Shown here: positions 34,436 through 43,300 of the stretch, one piece after another | How the letters are laid out: every line of letters begins with the position of its first letter | How positions within the stretch are numbered: position 1 is the first letter of the stretch | From: Candidatus Promineofilum glycogenicum | GTDB taxonomy: Bacteria > Chloroflexota > Anaerolineae > Promineifilales > Promineifilaceae | DNA: 64,000 nucleotides | Direction of reading: 5' to 3' | Assembly: GCA_016707605.1 (NCBI GenBank) | Contig: JADJHJ010000026.1 | Location: forward strand, 181,956-245,955 | Position numbers and translations under genes: made by a program | Notes under the pieces: model-generated | The model's database searches: none | Told to the model about the DNA's origin: nothing | The model's input: the letters and a program-made list of their open reading frames with translations, nothing else

Positions 34436-35149
34436 CTACTGTAAAACCGTGGCCGCGGGGTTGAATCCCTTGGCGACCAGCCAGACCCCCAGCGAAAACT
34501 CCCACACCGCGATGGGGATGACGGCCAGCGTCGTCAGCGATAAGAGCGGCCCGGTGATGCCAAACATCAGGATGATGGTGTTGAGCGCCAGCAGCGGCGC
34601 GCCGATGAACCCCAGCACCGGCAGCACGCGCGGCACGAGGCGCGACTGGTACAGCAGCGAGCCGAGCAGCACCGCGTTCACGGCCGGCATGAGGTTCTGC
34701 CCCAGGTGGAACCAGTCATACATGGCCACCAGCGCCCGGCCGGTGACCAATGCTTCGGCACCAATCCCGGCCTTTCGCAAGGTCACGATGGTCATGAGGC
34801 TGACAACGCCGGCGAAGATGGTGCCGGCTTCCAGGATGCGCGCCCCGACGAAGCCCAGGGCGAAGCTTTCGTTCTGCCGCTTGACCACCGGGTACAGCGC
34901 GACGGCCGTGCCAATGCAGGCCAGAGCCACGATAATTTCCAGGATACCCCCGGTGATGACGGCCGTATCCGGGCCAGGGCCAACAACGTAGTTCAGGTCG
35001 CGCACCGGCGCGTAGAGAACAGCGGTTGGAATCGAGACGAAGGTCAGCAGGTAGAGCACACCCGCGGCCAGTGCGGTTTTTCTCGCTGTCGCCTGGGTGT
35101 TCCGCGGCCTATCAAGGGTTCGACCGTAATCGTTGAGTTTCGCGTCCAT
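34436..35149 (-). CDS. DUF4386-family membrane protein
   Basis: A 237-residue integral membrane protein with about six helices: TALAAGVLYLLTFVSIPTAV, the central NESFALGFVGARILEAGTI (a DUF4386 hallmark) and YDWFHLGQNLMPAVNAVLLG. The function of DUF4386 is unknown. AGGAG 6 nt upstream supports the ATG at 35149. It follows another membrane-protein gene and precedes the oxidoreductase, in a minus-strand run headed by the MalT-like regulator. Confidence 0.8.
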   Translation of the reverse strand: MDAKLNDYGRTLDRPRNTQATARKTALAAGVLYLLTFVSIPTAVLYAPVRDLNYVVGPGPDTAVITGGILEIIVALACIGTAVALYPVVKRQNESFALGFVGARILEAGTIFAGVVSLMTIVTLRKAGIGAEALVTGRALVAMYDWFHLGQNLMPAVNAVLLGSLLYQSRLVPRVLPVLGFIGAPLLALNTIILMFGITGPLLSLTTLAVIPIAVWEFSLGVWLVAKGFNPAATVLQ

Positions 35150-35226
35150 CTTAATCTCCTGGGGAAAGTTCGCACCGGTTGGGAAGGCCAGCGGCCGGAT
35201 GGCCGCTCGCCTCTTCCCCAACATCA

Positions 35227-35955
35227 TTAAGCAGCCTGGCTCCGTTCCGGCGTGGCCATGCTGTGCTCCAACGTGGCCCCGGTTGTCTCCACCCGACGCT
35301 CGGCGAAGAGCGCGTATCCCAACCAGCCCAACGCCAGCCCCACCGGAACCATCACCAAAGGCTCGTAGGCGGGCGGGAGGAAGGCCCCGGCGGGAATCAA
35401 CACCGCCCCCAGAGCCTGCAACCCGGCCGCCCCGCGCGGCAGGACACCGGCGCGGAACGTGGCGATGGCAAAGAGCAGCGGGCCGACGATGAACAGCGGG
35501 CCTGATACCTGCCACAGCGTGGGGAGGATTCCCAGGTCGATCTCGCCGGCAATTCCCGTAAACATCCCCAGGAAGCCGGCCACAAACGCGGGCGACTCGG
35601 CCGCCAGCAGCGGCAGGATAAACGCTTCCACGAAGGAGAAGACCATGATCAGCGCCAGCCAGATGGAGAACATGACGAAGCCGGCCAGCCCCAGCCAACC
35701 GATCTTGCCTACTTGCCGGGCGTAGAGGCCCGCCATGCCCAACAGCCCGAAGAAGCCCATGGCCGTGGCCACAATGTGGACGTTGGCCCAGGTGGCCGTG
35801 GTGACGGATGCGGGAACGTTTTCTGGATGGAACAAGCCGATGATGATGAAGCCCAGCCCGGCGGCCACAGCCGACAGACCGGCCAGGCGCATGAGAGCCG
35901 ATGGAGTCATCTTCGGCCGGCTCGGTTTGCTCGGAACACTTCCTTTGCTGTTCAT
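35227..35955 (-). CDS. Multi-pass membrane protein of unknown function
   Basis: A 242-residue protein with about seven hydrophobic segments, for example LSAVAAGLGFIIIGLFHPE, IWLALIMVFSFVEAFILPLL and VMVPVGLALGWLGYALFAE. The HPE after the first helix and the general pattern recall DUF4386-like proteins, but I do not assign it. The ATG at 35955 is preceded by AGGAG. Its upstream region carries three GTGGGGA repeats beside the end of the MalT-like gene, so it may be a direct target of that regulator. Confidence 0.6.
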   Translation of the reverse strand: MNSKGSVPSKPSRPKMTPSALMRLAGLSAVAAGLGFIIIGLFHPENVPASVTTATWANVHIVATAMGFFGLLGMAGLYARQVGKIGWLGLAGFVMFSIWLALIMVFSFVEAFILPLLAAESPAFVAGFLGMFTGIAGEIDLGILPTLWQVSGPLFIVGPLLFAIATFRAGVLPRGAAGLQALGAVLIPAGAFLPPAYEPLVMVPVGLALGWLGYALFAERRVETTGATLEHSMATPERSQAA

Positions 35956-36038
35956 TCGTATGTCTCCTATTTGAACCCCGGGATGAGCGCCAACTCCTGA
36001 CACCCGGCTTAGCGGCCTGCTTGGGTTCGACTGAAGAC

Positions 36039-36095
36039 ACTATACAAATGAACGTGGGGAGATGTATTCCCCAGATGTGGGGATTCAGGTGGGGA
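36039..36095 (-). promoter_or_regulatory. Promoter with three GTGGGGA boxes (MalT-like sites)
   Basis: TATAGT (36039-36044, minus) lies below three direct repeats of GTGGGGA on the plus strand (36054-36060, 36077-36083, 36089-36095). MalT-family activators recognise GGGGA-type boxes upstream of poor -35 sites, and no good -35 is seen here. Confidence 0.4.
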
Positions 36096-36124
36096 TAGGG
36101 TGGGCTAGAGTTTGGGCTTGCCGT

Positions 36125-38911
36125 CTATAACAGCCCCAGTTCTGTGGCCCGTCTGACGGCCGCCCGGCGATTGTTGACGTTGAGTTTGCTGTAGATGCTC
36201 TTGGTGTGGCTGCGCACCGTGCTCAACGCGACCATGAGTTCAGCGGCGATCTCCGGCCCGGAAAGCTCCGTCCTAAACAGCCGCAGAACGTCCAGTTCGC
36301 GCTCGCTCAATGGCTCGACCAGGACGCCTTCGTCCGATTTCACTGGCACAACCCTGGCCGGCATAGCCGTAAGCGGCTCGTCGTTTACGGCCGCAAGTTG
36401 CTCATCCGGGAACGCCCCCAGCAGTTTGGCCGTGTATTGGGGCAGGGTTGCACGTCCGGCCGCCGCGCGCAGCAGCCGGGCCATCGGCGGCCCTTCGTCC
36501 ACAAACAGGCGCACGTACCCCTGCGGCTCGGCCAGTCGCAGGGCGCGCTCCAGCGGCCCCAGAGCCGCCAGGCCATCCGCTGGGGGCGAGGGCAACATTT
36601 GCCGGGCCAGCGCTTGCAAGACCAGGATTTCGATGACGCTGCCCGCGCGCCCCCCCTCTTCGGCCGCGTTCAGGAGTCGTTCCAATAGCCCAATCGTCTC
36701 ATGGATCTCGCTGTCGGAATCATCGCGCCGGTGCTGGGCCAGCCGCACCCTGGCCAGCGTCATGTGCTCATACTCGCGCAAGTAGTCCAGCCTGTCCGCC
36801 GTAGATAGCCCCTGCGCCCGCGCCCAATCGCGGGCCTGCTCCAGCCTGCCCTGCGCCGCCAACATCCTGGCCCGCAACGCGGCCACCGGGCGCACATTGG
36901 GGGAGAAGTCGCCCATGTACAGACGCTCGGCCTCGTTGAGCAGGTCGAGAGCGCCGTCCGGGTCGCCCTGCGCCGCCCGGATGCGCGCCATCACCACCCG
37001 CCGGCGATACGGGTTCTGGCCTAACGCCTTTAGTTCGCCCAGTTCCTCGCTTCGCTTCAAGTGCTGTAGCGCAGAGTGAAAGTCGTTGCGCTCGCGGTAG
37101 ACCTCGCTTATTCCCACCAGCATATCCGCCGCTCCCCGCAACATAGTCTGGCCTTGTTCCGACGCAAGCTGTAGTCCCCGTTCATAAACGTGTAGAGCGT
37201 CGGTAAGGCGGCCTTGGGCCAGCAGAATATCGGCCAGGGCAATCGACAGGCCAATGACGTCGGAACTGTGCCCGGCCTGCAGAAGCCTGGCCATACCGTC
37301 GGCATACAACCGCCGCGCCGCATCGAGATCGCCACTTGCCCACGCGGCCAGACCCTGAAGTGACAATGCTCCGCCACGCACCAGGTGGTCATCCTCGGGC
37401 ACGAGGTCGAGCGCCCGCCGGGCGTGGTGGATTGTGTCGGCTACTCGGCCAAGCATCAACGCTTGCCCGGCCCGGTGCATGGCGATTGAACCGGCCAGGC
37501 GGCGGCGTTCTTCGTCGTCCCCAATAGCCATCTTGCCGGATGGATTCTGCGGCTGCTCGGGCCTGGTCTTTGGTAGAGCAGTCGCTTCCAACCCTTCCTC
37601 GGCCGCCTGCAACCAGGTCTCCACACCTTCCAACTGACCGGTCTGCATTAATACCCCGGCGTACACGTTGCAGAGCGTGGGCCGTCTGCTGATCACCGCT
37701 TCGGGCAGACTATTGAGCCAACTGAGCAACAAAGCTTCCTGCCTGCTCCGGCTTATAACCGGTATGACGCGTTCAACCAGGCCCGCCGCTCGCTCATAAT
37801 CTCTGCCGGCCAGGGCGTGATGAATCGCATCGGCCGGCGAGCTGTTCTGCTCATACCACTGGCTCGCCCGCCGGTGCAGGGCGCCGATGTCAGCGTCCTG
37901 CTCAGCCATTAGATAGGCGCGCAGGACTTCGGCGAAAAGGTGGTGATAGCGATACCAGTGGCGCGTGTCATCCAGCGGAACGACAAAGAAGTTGCCGCGT
38001 TGTAGCGCCTCCAGCCTGGCGCTGCTTCCCGCCTGCCCGGTGACCGCGTCGCACAGCGGGCCACTCAACCGGTCGAGAATGGCGGTCTGGAGTAGAAAGC
38101 TGCGCACCGGCGGCGGCTGGCGCTTCAGCACCTCTTCCACCAGGTAGTCCATGATGTAGCGATGATCGCCGGCAAAGGCTCGGATGAACCCGGCCACGTC
38201 CTGGTGCGTCTGCATCGACAGCGCGGCCAGTTGCAGGCCGGCAATCCAGCCTTCAGTGCGCGTTTCCAGTATCGCCACTTCTTCGGCCGAGAGGTGTAAG
38301 TCCATGACCTGGTTAAGAAATTCGGCCGCCTCAGCAGGCGTGAAGCGTAGATCGGCCACACGCAGTTCGGTCAGTTGATCGCGGGCGCGAAAGCGGGCCA
38401 GAGGCAAATCAGGGTCCTGGCGGGAGGTAATTGCCAGGTGCATCTGTGGCGGCAGGTGTTCCAACAGAAAGGTTAAAGCACTGTCAACCGCTTTGGAGCC
38501 AATCAAGTGGTAGTCGTCGAGGACAAGGATCACATCGCTCTGGGTGGCGGAAATGTCATTGATCAGGGTCGTCAGGATCGATTCGATGGGTATAGTTGGC
38601 GAGACTTCCAACGCGGGCAACACGGCCGCCCCGATTTCGGCGGCAACAGTCTGCAAGGCAGCGATGAGATAGGTCAGAAAGCGGGCCGGGTCGCTATCCC
38701 CTTCATCGAGTGATAGCCAGGCCGCCGGCCGGCCGCAGCCTCTAAGCCACTCACTGATCAGTGTCGTTTTGCCAAACCCGGCCGGGGCCGAGATGACCGT
38801 CAAGCGGCGGTACAGGCCCGTGTTCAGTCGTTCGATCAGGCGCGGGCGCGGGACAATCGTCGAGCGAGTTTGGGGAACGTAGAGCTTGGTGGCCAGAATT
38901 GAGGCGGGCAT
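36125..38911 (-). CDS. MalT-like LuxR-family STAND regulator
   Basis: A 928-residue signal-transducing ATPase regulator. N-terminal ATPase: Walker A VISAPAGFGKTTL (about 40-51), Walker B VILVLDDYHLI and sensor ITSRQDPDLPLARFRARDQL. Winged-helix and TPR-like repeats occupy the middle (about 300-840). The C-terminal LuxR helix-turn-helix (LSERELDVLRLFRTELSGPE, then VRSHTKSIYSKLNVNNRRAA) binds DNA. Such proteins activate genes when a small inducer and ATP drive oligomerisation. The ATG at 38911 is chosen because a TATAAT lies 6 nt upstream, implying a leaderless mRNA; the open frame upstream to 39262 is antisense to DUF1905. Confidence 0.9.
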   Translation of the reverse strand: MPASILATKLYVPQTRSTIVPRPRLIERLNTGLYRRLTVISAPAGFGKTTLISEWLRGCGRPAAWLSLDEGDSDPARFLTYLIAALQTVAAEIGAAVLPALEVSPTIPIESILTTLINDISATQSDVILVLDDYHLIGSKAVDSALTFLLEHLPPQMHLAITSRQDPDLPLARFRARDQLTELRVADLRFTPAEAAEFLNQVMDLHLSAEEVAILETRTEGWIAGLQLAALSMQTHQDVAGFIRAFAGDHRYIMDYLVEEVLKRQPPPVRSFLLQTAILDRLSGPLCDAVTGQAGSSARLEALQRGNFFVVPLDDTRHWYRYHHLFAEVLRAYLMAEQDADIGALHRRASQWYEQNSSPADAIHHALAGRDYERAAGLVERVIPVISRSRQEALLLSWLNSLPEAVISRRPTLCNVYAGVLMQTGQLEGVETWLQAAEEGLEATALPKTRPEQPQNPSGKMAIGDDEERRRLAGSIAMHRAGQALMLGRVADTIHHARRALDLVPEDDHLVRGGALSLQGLAAWASGDLDAARRLYADGMARLLQAGHSSDVIGLSIALADILLAQGRLTDALHVYERGLQLASEQGQTMLRGAADMLVGISEVYRERNDFHSALQHLKRSEELGELKALGQNPYRRRVVMARIRAAQGDPDGALDLLNEAERLYMGDFSPNVRPVAALRARMLAAQGRLEQARDWARAQGLSTADRLDYLREYEHMTLARVRLAQHRRDDSDSEIHETIGLLERLLNAAEEGGRAGSVIEILVLQALARQMLPSPPADGLAALGPLERALRLAEPQGYVRLFVDEGPPMARLLRAAAGRATLPQYTAKLLGAFPDEQLAAVNDEPLTAMPARVVPVKSDEGVLVEPLSERELDVLRLFRTELSGPEIAAELMVALSTVRSHTKSIYSKLNVNNRRAAVRRATELGLL

Positions 38912-38917
38912 AGATTC

Positions 38918-38923
38918 ATTATA
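38918..38923 (-). promoter_or_regulatory. -10 element of the MalT-like gene (leaderless)
   Basis: TATAAT on the minus strand with GAATCT before the ATG at 38911; no room for a ribosome binding site. Confidence 0.5.
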
Positions 38924-38956
38924 GAGCACAATTGGTATAGGGGGTTTCTGACAAGG

Positions 38957-39244
38957 ATGAACATCGAATTCACCGGCAAAATCTGGTTCTGGAAAGGCCC
39001 GGCCCCCTTCTACTTCGTCACCGTGCCGGAGGAACAGAGCCGCGATCTGCACTTCATCTCCGGCTCGGTGACTTATGGCTGGGGCATGATCCCGGTCACC
39101 GTCCGGCTGGGCCAGACGGAGTGGACGACTTCCCTGTGGCCGAAGGACGGCGGCTACATTGTGCCCCTCAAGGCCAGTGTGCGTAAAGCGGAGAAGGTGG
39201 CCGAGGGGGACAGCGTGACCCTGCGACTCGAAGTCGTGGTTTGA
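38957..39244 (+). CDS. DUF1905-domain protein
   Basis: A 95-residue protein: NIEFTGKIWFWKGPAPFYFV, then GSVTYGWGMIPVTVRLGQTE and SLWPKDGGYIVPLKASVRKA, the complete DUF1905 beta-barrel fold. The function is unknown; the domain is often fused to or found beside other small enzymes. AAGG lies immediately before the ATG. Divergent from the MalT-like gene; the nth gene follows in the same direction after 35 bp. Confidence 0.82.
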   Translation: MNIEFTGKIWFWKGPAPFYFVTVPEEQSRDLHFISGSVTYGWGMIPVTVRLGQTEWTTSLWPKDGGYIVPLKASVRKAEKVAEGDSVTLRLEVVV

Positions 39245-39279
39245 TTGGCGTCTCGTGCCCATTGCGTTACGCTTGTGCT

Positions 39280-39957
39280 GTGAGCACTTCGACTGCCAAA
39301 CAACCGTTCGACATCGACCTAGCCCTGCGCCGGATCGAGGCTGCCGTTGAACCGTACCCCAAAGCGGCCATGTTCGAGCTGGCCGAACTGGGCTACGCCA
39401 CCCCTTTCGAGCAACTCATCGCCTGCATCATCTCCATTCGCACCCGCGACGAGGAGTCGCTGCCCATCTCGCGCCGCCTGCTGGACGTGGCCCGCACTCC
39501 GGCGGCCGTGGCCCAACTCACCCCGCAGCAGATCGACCAACTCATCACCCCCAGCACCTTCCACGAGCGCAAATCGTACCAGATTCAGACCATCGCCCGG
39601 CAGATCGTGGAGCAGTACGGCGGCGAACTGCCCTGCGACGAGCAGGCGCTGCTGGCCTTCTCCGGCGTGGGGGTCAAGTGCGCCCATCTGGCCCTGGGCA
39701 TCGCCTGCGATCAGCCGTGGATCAGCGTCGATATCCACGTCCACCGCGTCACCAATCGCTGGGGCTACGTGGCCGCGACGACGCCGGAACAGACGATGGT
39801 CGAACTGGAGCAGGTCTTGCCGCGCGAACAGTGGGTCAACATCAACCGCCTGCTCGTCCCCTTCGGCAAGCACATCTGCACCGGCCAACTGCCCCGCTGC
39901 TCCACCTGCCCCGTGCTGGACATGTGCCAACAGGTCGGCGTGGAGCGCCACCGCTAA
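39280..39957 (+). CDS. nth: Endonuclease III
   Basis: About 225 residues. It is a DNA glycosylase/AP lyase removing oxidised pyrimidines in base-excision repair. The HhH segment FSGVGVKCAHLALG includes the catalytic Lys, and SVDIHVHRVTNRWG the catalytic Asp. The C-terminal [4Fe-4S] cluster motif is CTGQLPRCSTCPVLDMC (C-x6-C-x2-C-x5-C). I use the GTG at 39280; the frame is open to a TTG at 39241, overlapping the DUF1905 stop. Confidence 0.88.
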   Translation: MSTSTAKQPFDIDLALRRIEAAVEPYPKAAMFELAELGYATPFEQLIACIISIRTRDEESLPISRRLLDVARTPAAVAQLTPQQIDQLITPSTFHERKSYQIQTIARQIVEQYGGELPCDEQALLAFSGVGVKCAHLALGIACDQPWISVDIHVHRVTNRWGYVAATTPEQTMVELEQVLPREQWVNINRLLVPFGKHICTGQLPRCSTCPVLDMCQQVGVERHR

Positions 39958-39960
39958 GCT

Positions 39961-40056
39961 CTCCAAGATCAACGCAAAACGCAAAGACGCAAGGACGCAA
40001 AGCAAGAATTCCCTGGCGTCTTTGCGCCCTTGCGTCTTTGCGTTGATCTCTTGGAG
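39961..40056. repeat. Palindromic repeat family E, copy 2
   Basis: CTCCAAGATCAACGCAAA mirrored by TTTGCGTTGATCTCTTGGAG with CGCAAAGACGCAAGGACGC-type inner arms and GAATTC near the centre. It lies between nth and the Tc toxin promoter; compare 20580-20658. Confidence 0.7.
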
Positions 40057-40101
40057 TCTTTGCGTGAGGCGCTTTTCCTGTCTACCCTGACTCTGCCCCT
40101 A

Positions 40102-40129
40102 TTGACAAGCGTCGATCCTGTCTTATACT
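40102..40129 (+). promoter_or_regulatory. Promoter of the Tc toxin operon
   Basis: TTGACA (40102-40107) and TATACT (40124-40129) with 16-bp spacing, the best -35/-10 pair in the window. About 170 nt of leader (40135-40308) precede the first toxin gene; nothing else was recognised in the leader. Confidence 0.6.
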
Positions 40130-40308
40130 GTCAAAGTCAGCTTTCTCTCGGCCGCCGGGCCGTCCGTCGCCAACCGAGCCAACACTTCGGCCACCCGGAA
40201 TGGGGGCCAGCAGGTCGTCCTGATCTGGCCACTTTGCTCGCTCGTTAGAGCCAGCGGATCCGTCGTATGTCCGCTTTCCGTTTCTTTGCGGCTAGAGGAG
40301 ATATCGGC

Positions 40309-43300
40309 GTGCCAGGAAACGAATCACCAACCGCCAATCGCATAGCCGGCTCCGGCTCGCCCGCCAATGGGGCCGCCGCGCCTTCCCCTTTCCAGGCTCC
40401 AGCCATCACCCTGCCCAAGGGTGGCGGGGCCATTCGCGGCATCGGCGAGAAGTTCGCCGCCAACCCCGTCACCGGCACCGGCTCCCTGTCCGTGCCCATT
40501 GCCGTCAGCCCCGGCCGCGCCGGCTTCGGCCCGCAACTCTCCCTGAGCTATGACTCCGGCTCCGGCAACGGGCCGTTCGGCTTCGGCTGGTCGCTGGGCC
40601 TGCCGCAGATCACGCGCAAGACGGACAAAGGGCTGCCCCGCTACGACGACGCGGCCGAGTCCGACGTCTTCCTGCTCTCCGGCGCGGAAGACCTGGTTCC
40701 CGTCGCCGGGCCGGACGACACGACGACCGCCCCCGGCTATCGCATTCGCCGCTACCGGCCGCGCGTCGAAGGGATATTTGCCCGCATCGAACGTTGGACG
40801 AAGATCGACGGGCCGGACGCCGGCGACGTTCACTGGCGCTCTATTTCCAAGGACAACGTCCTCACTCTCTACGGCACGGACGGTAATTCGCGCATCGCCG
40901 ACCCGGCCGACGCCCGGCGCGTCTTCACCTGGCTCGTCTGCGAGACGCGCGACGACCGCGGCAACGCCGTCCTCTACGACTATAAGGCCGAAGATGGGGC
41001 GGATCTCGACCTGGGACAGGCCCATGAGGCCAACCGCGGCAGCAATGCCGACGCGCGGCGCAAGGTCAATCGCTACCTCAAACACATCCGCTATGGCAAT
41101 CGCGTCCCCCTGCTGGACGGCGAGGGCCGGCGACCGCCGTTTCTGACCCCGGCCCAGATTGCCGCTGCCGGCTGGATGTTCCAGGTCGTCTTCGACTATG
41201 GCGAGCACGACGACGACGCCCCGACCCCGGCCGAGGTGCGTTCCTGGCCGCGCCGCAACGACCCCTTCTCGACCTACCGCCCCGGCTTTGAGGTGCGCAC
41301 CTACCGCCTCTGCCGGCGCGTGCTGCTGTTCCACCACTTCCCCGACGAGCCGGACGTGCGGGCCGGCTGCCTGGTGCGCTCGACCGACTTCACCTACGCC
41401 CACGAGCAGACGCCCGACGCCGCCCGCGACCCCGTCTACTCCTTCCTGCTGTCCGTCACGCAAAGCGGCTACAAGCGCGACAATGGCGGCTACCTGAAGC
41501 GCAGCCTGCCGCCGCTGGCCTTCGACTACACCCGGCCGGTCGTGCAGGGCGTGGTCGAGGAAGTGGACGCGGCCAGTCTGGCCAACCTGCCCACCGGGCT
41601 AAACGGTGGCTACCAGTGGACCGACCTGCACGGCGAGGGCCTGCCCGGCATTCTGACCGAGCAGGGCGGGGCGTGGTTCTACAAGCGCAACCTCAGCCCC
41701 ATCAACCGGCAGACGCGCGCCGCCGCGGGCCACGAGGGCGGCAAGCACCTGGAGGCCCAATTCGCGCCGGTCGAACTGGTGGCGACGAAGCCCAATCTGG
41801 CCCTGGGCGGCGGGGCGCAGTTCATGGATTTGGCCGGCGACGGCCAGCCCGACCTGGTCGTGCTCGACGGCCCCCTGCCCGGCCTCTACGAGCACGATGA
41901 GGGCGAGAGTTGGCAGCCGTTCCGCCCCTTCACCGCCCGTCTCAACCGCGCCCTGGACGACCCCAACCTGCGCCTGGTGGACCTGGACGGCGACGGTCGC
42001 GCCGACGCCCTCATCACCGAGGACGACGCCCTCGTCTGGCATCCGTCGCTGGCCGAGGCGGGCTTCGGCCCGGCCCAGCGCCTAGCCCAGCCGTTTGACG
42101 AGGAGCGCGGGCCGCGCCTGCTCTTCGCCGACGGCACACAGTCCATCTACCTGGCCGATATGTCCGGCGACGGCCTGACCGACCTGGCCCGCGTGCGCAA
42201 CGGCGAGGTGTGCTACTGGCCCAACCTGGGCTACGGCCGCTTCGGGCCGAAGGTCGTGATGGACAACGCCCCCCTCTTCGACAACCCCGACCAGTTCGAG
42301 CAGCGCCGCGTGCGCCTGGCCGACATCGACGGCAGCGGCACGACCGACCTCATCTATCTCCACCGCGACGGCGTGCGCCTCGCTTTCAACCAGTCGGGCA
42401 ACGGCTGGAGCGCGCCCCAGACGCTCAACGTCTTCCCGCCCACCGACAACCTGACCGATGTGGTCGCCACCGACCTGCTGGGCAACGGCACGGCCTGCCT
42501 GGTCTGGTCGTCGCCCCTGCCCGGCGACGCGCGGCGGCCGATGCGCTACGTCAACCTGATGGGCGACGAGAAGCCCCATCTGCTCAGCCGCGTCGTCAAC
42601 AACCTGGGCGCGGAGACGCGCATCCACTACGCCCCCTCGACCAAGTTCTATCTGCAAGACCGGCAGGCCGGCCGGCCGTGGATCACCCGCCTGCCCTTCC
42701 CCGTCCACGTCGTGGAGGCCGTCGAGACCTACGACCACGTCAGCCGTAGCCGCTTCGTGACGACCTACGCCTACCACCACGGCTACTTCGACGGCGAAGA
42801 GCGCGAGTTTCGCGGCTTCGGCCTGGTGGAGCAGACGGACACGGAGACGTTCGCCACGCTGACCGTGACCGGCGAGCTGCCCCCCGGTGACAACGAGGCC
42901 GCCGCCGGCCACGTGCCGCCGGTGCTGACGCGCACCTGGTTCCACACCGGCCTCTACCTCGGCCGCGACCACGTCTCCAACTTCTTCGCCGGGCTGTTCG
43001 ACGCCACCCACCGCGACGAGTACTACCGCGAGCCGGCCTGGCGGGACGATGACGCCGAGGCCGCCCGGCATCTGCTGCCCGATACGACGCTGCCCGACGG
43101 CCTGACCATCGCAGAAGAGCGCGAGGCCACCCGCTCGCTCAAGGGGCTGATGCTGTGCCAGGAGGTCTACGCCCTCGATGGTGCCGGCGTCACCCCCCAC
43201 CATCCCTACGGCCACCCCTACACCGTCGCCGAGCAGAACTTCACCGTCCGGCGGCTGCAACCGCGCGGCGACCGGCGTCACGCCGTCCTCTTCAGCCACC

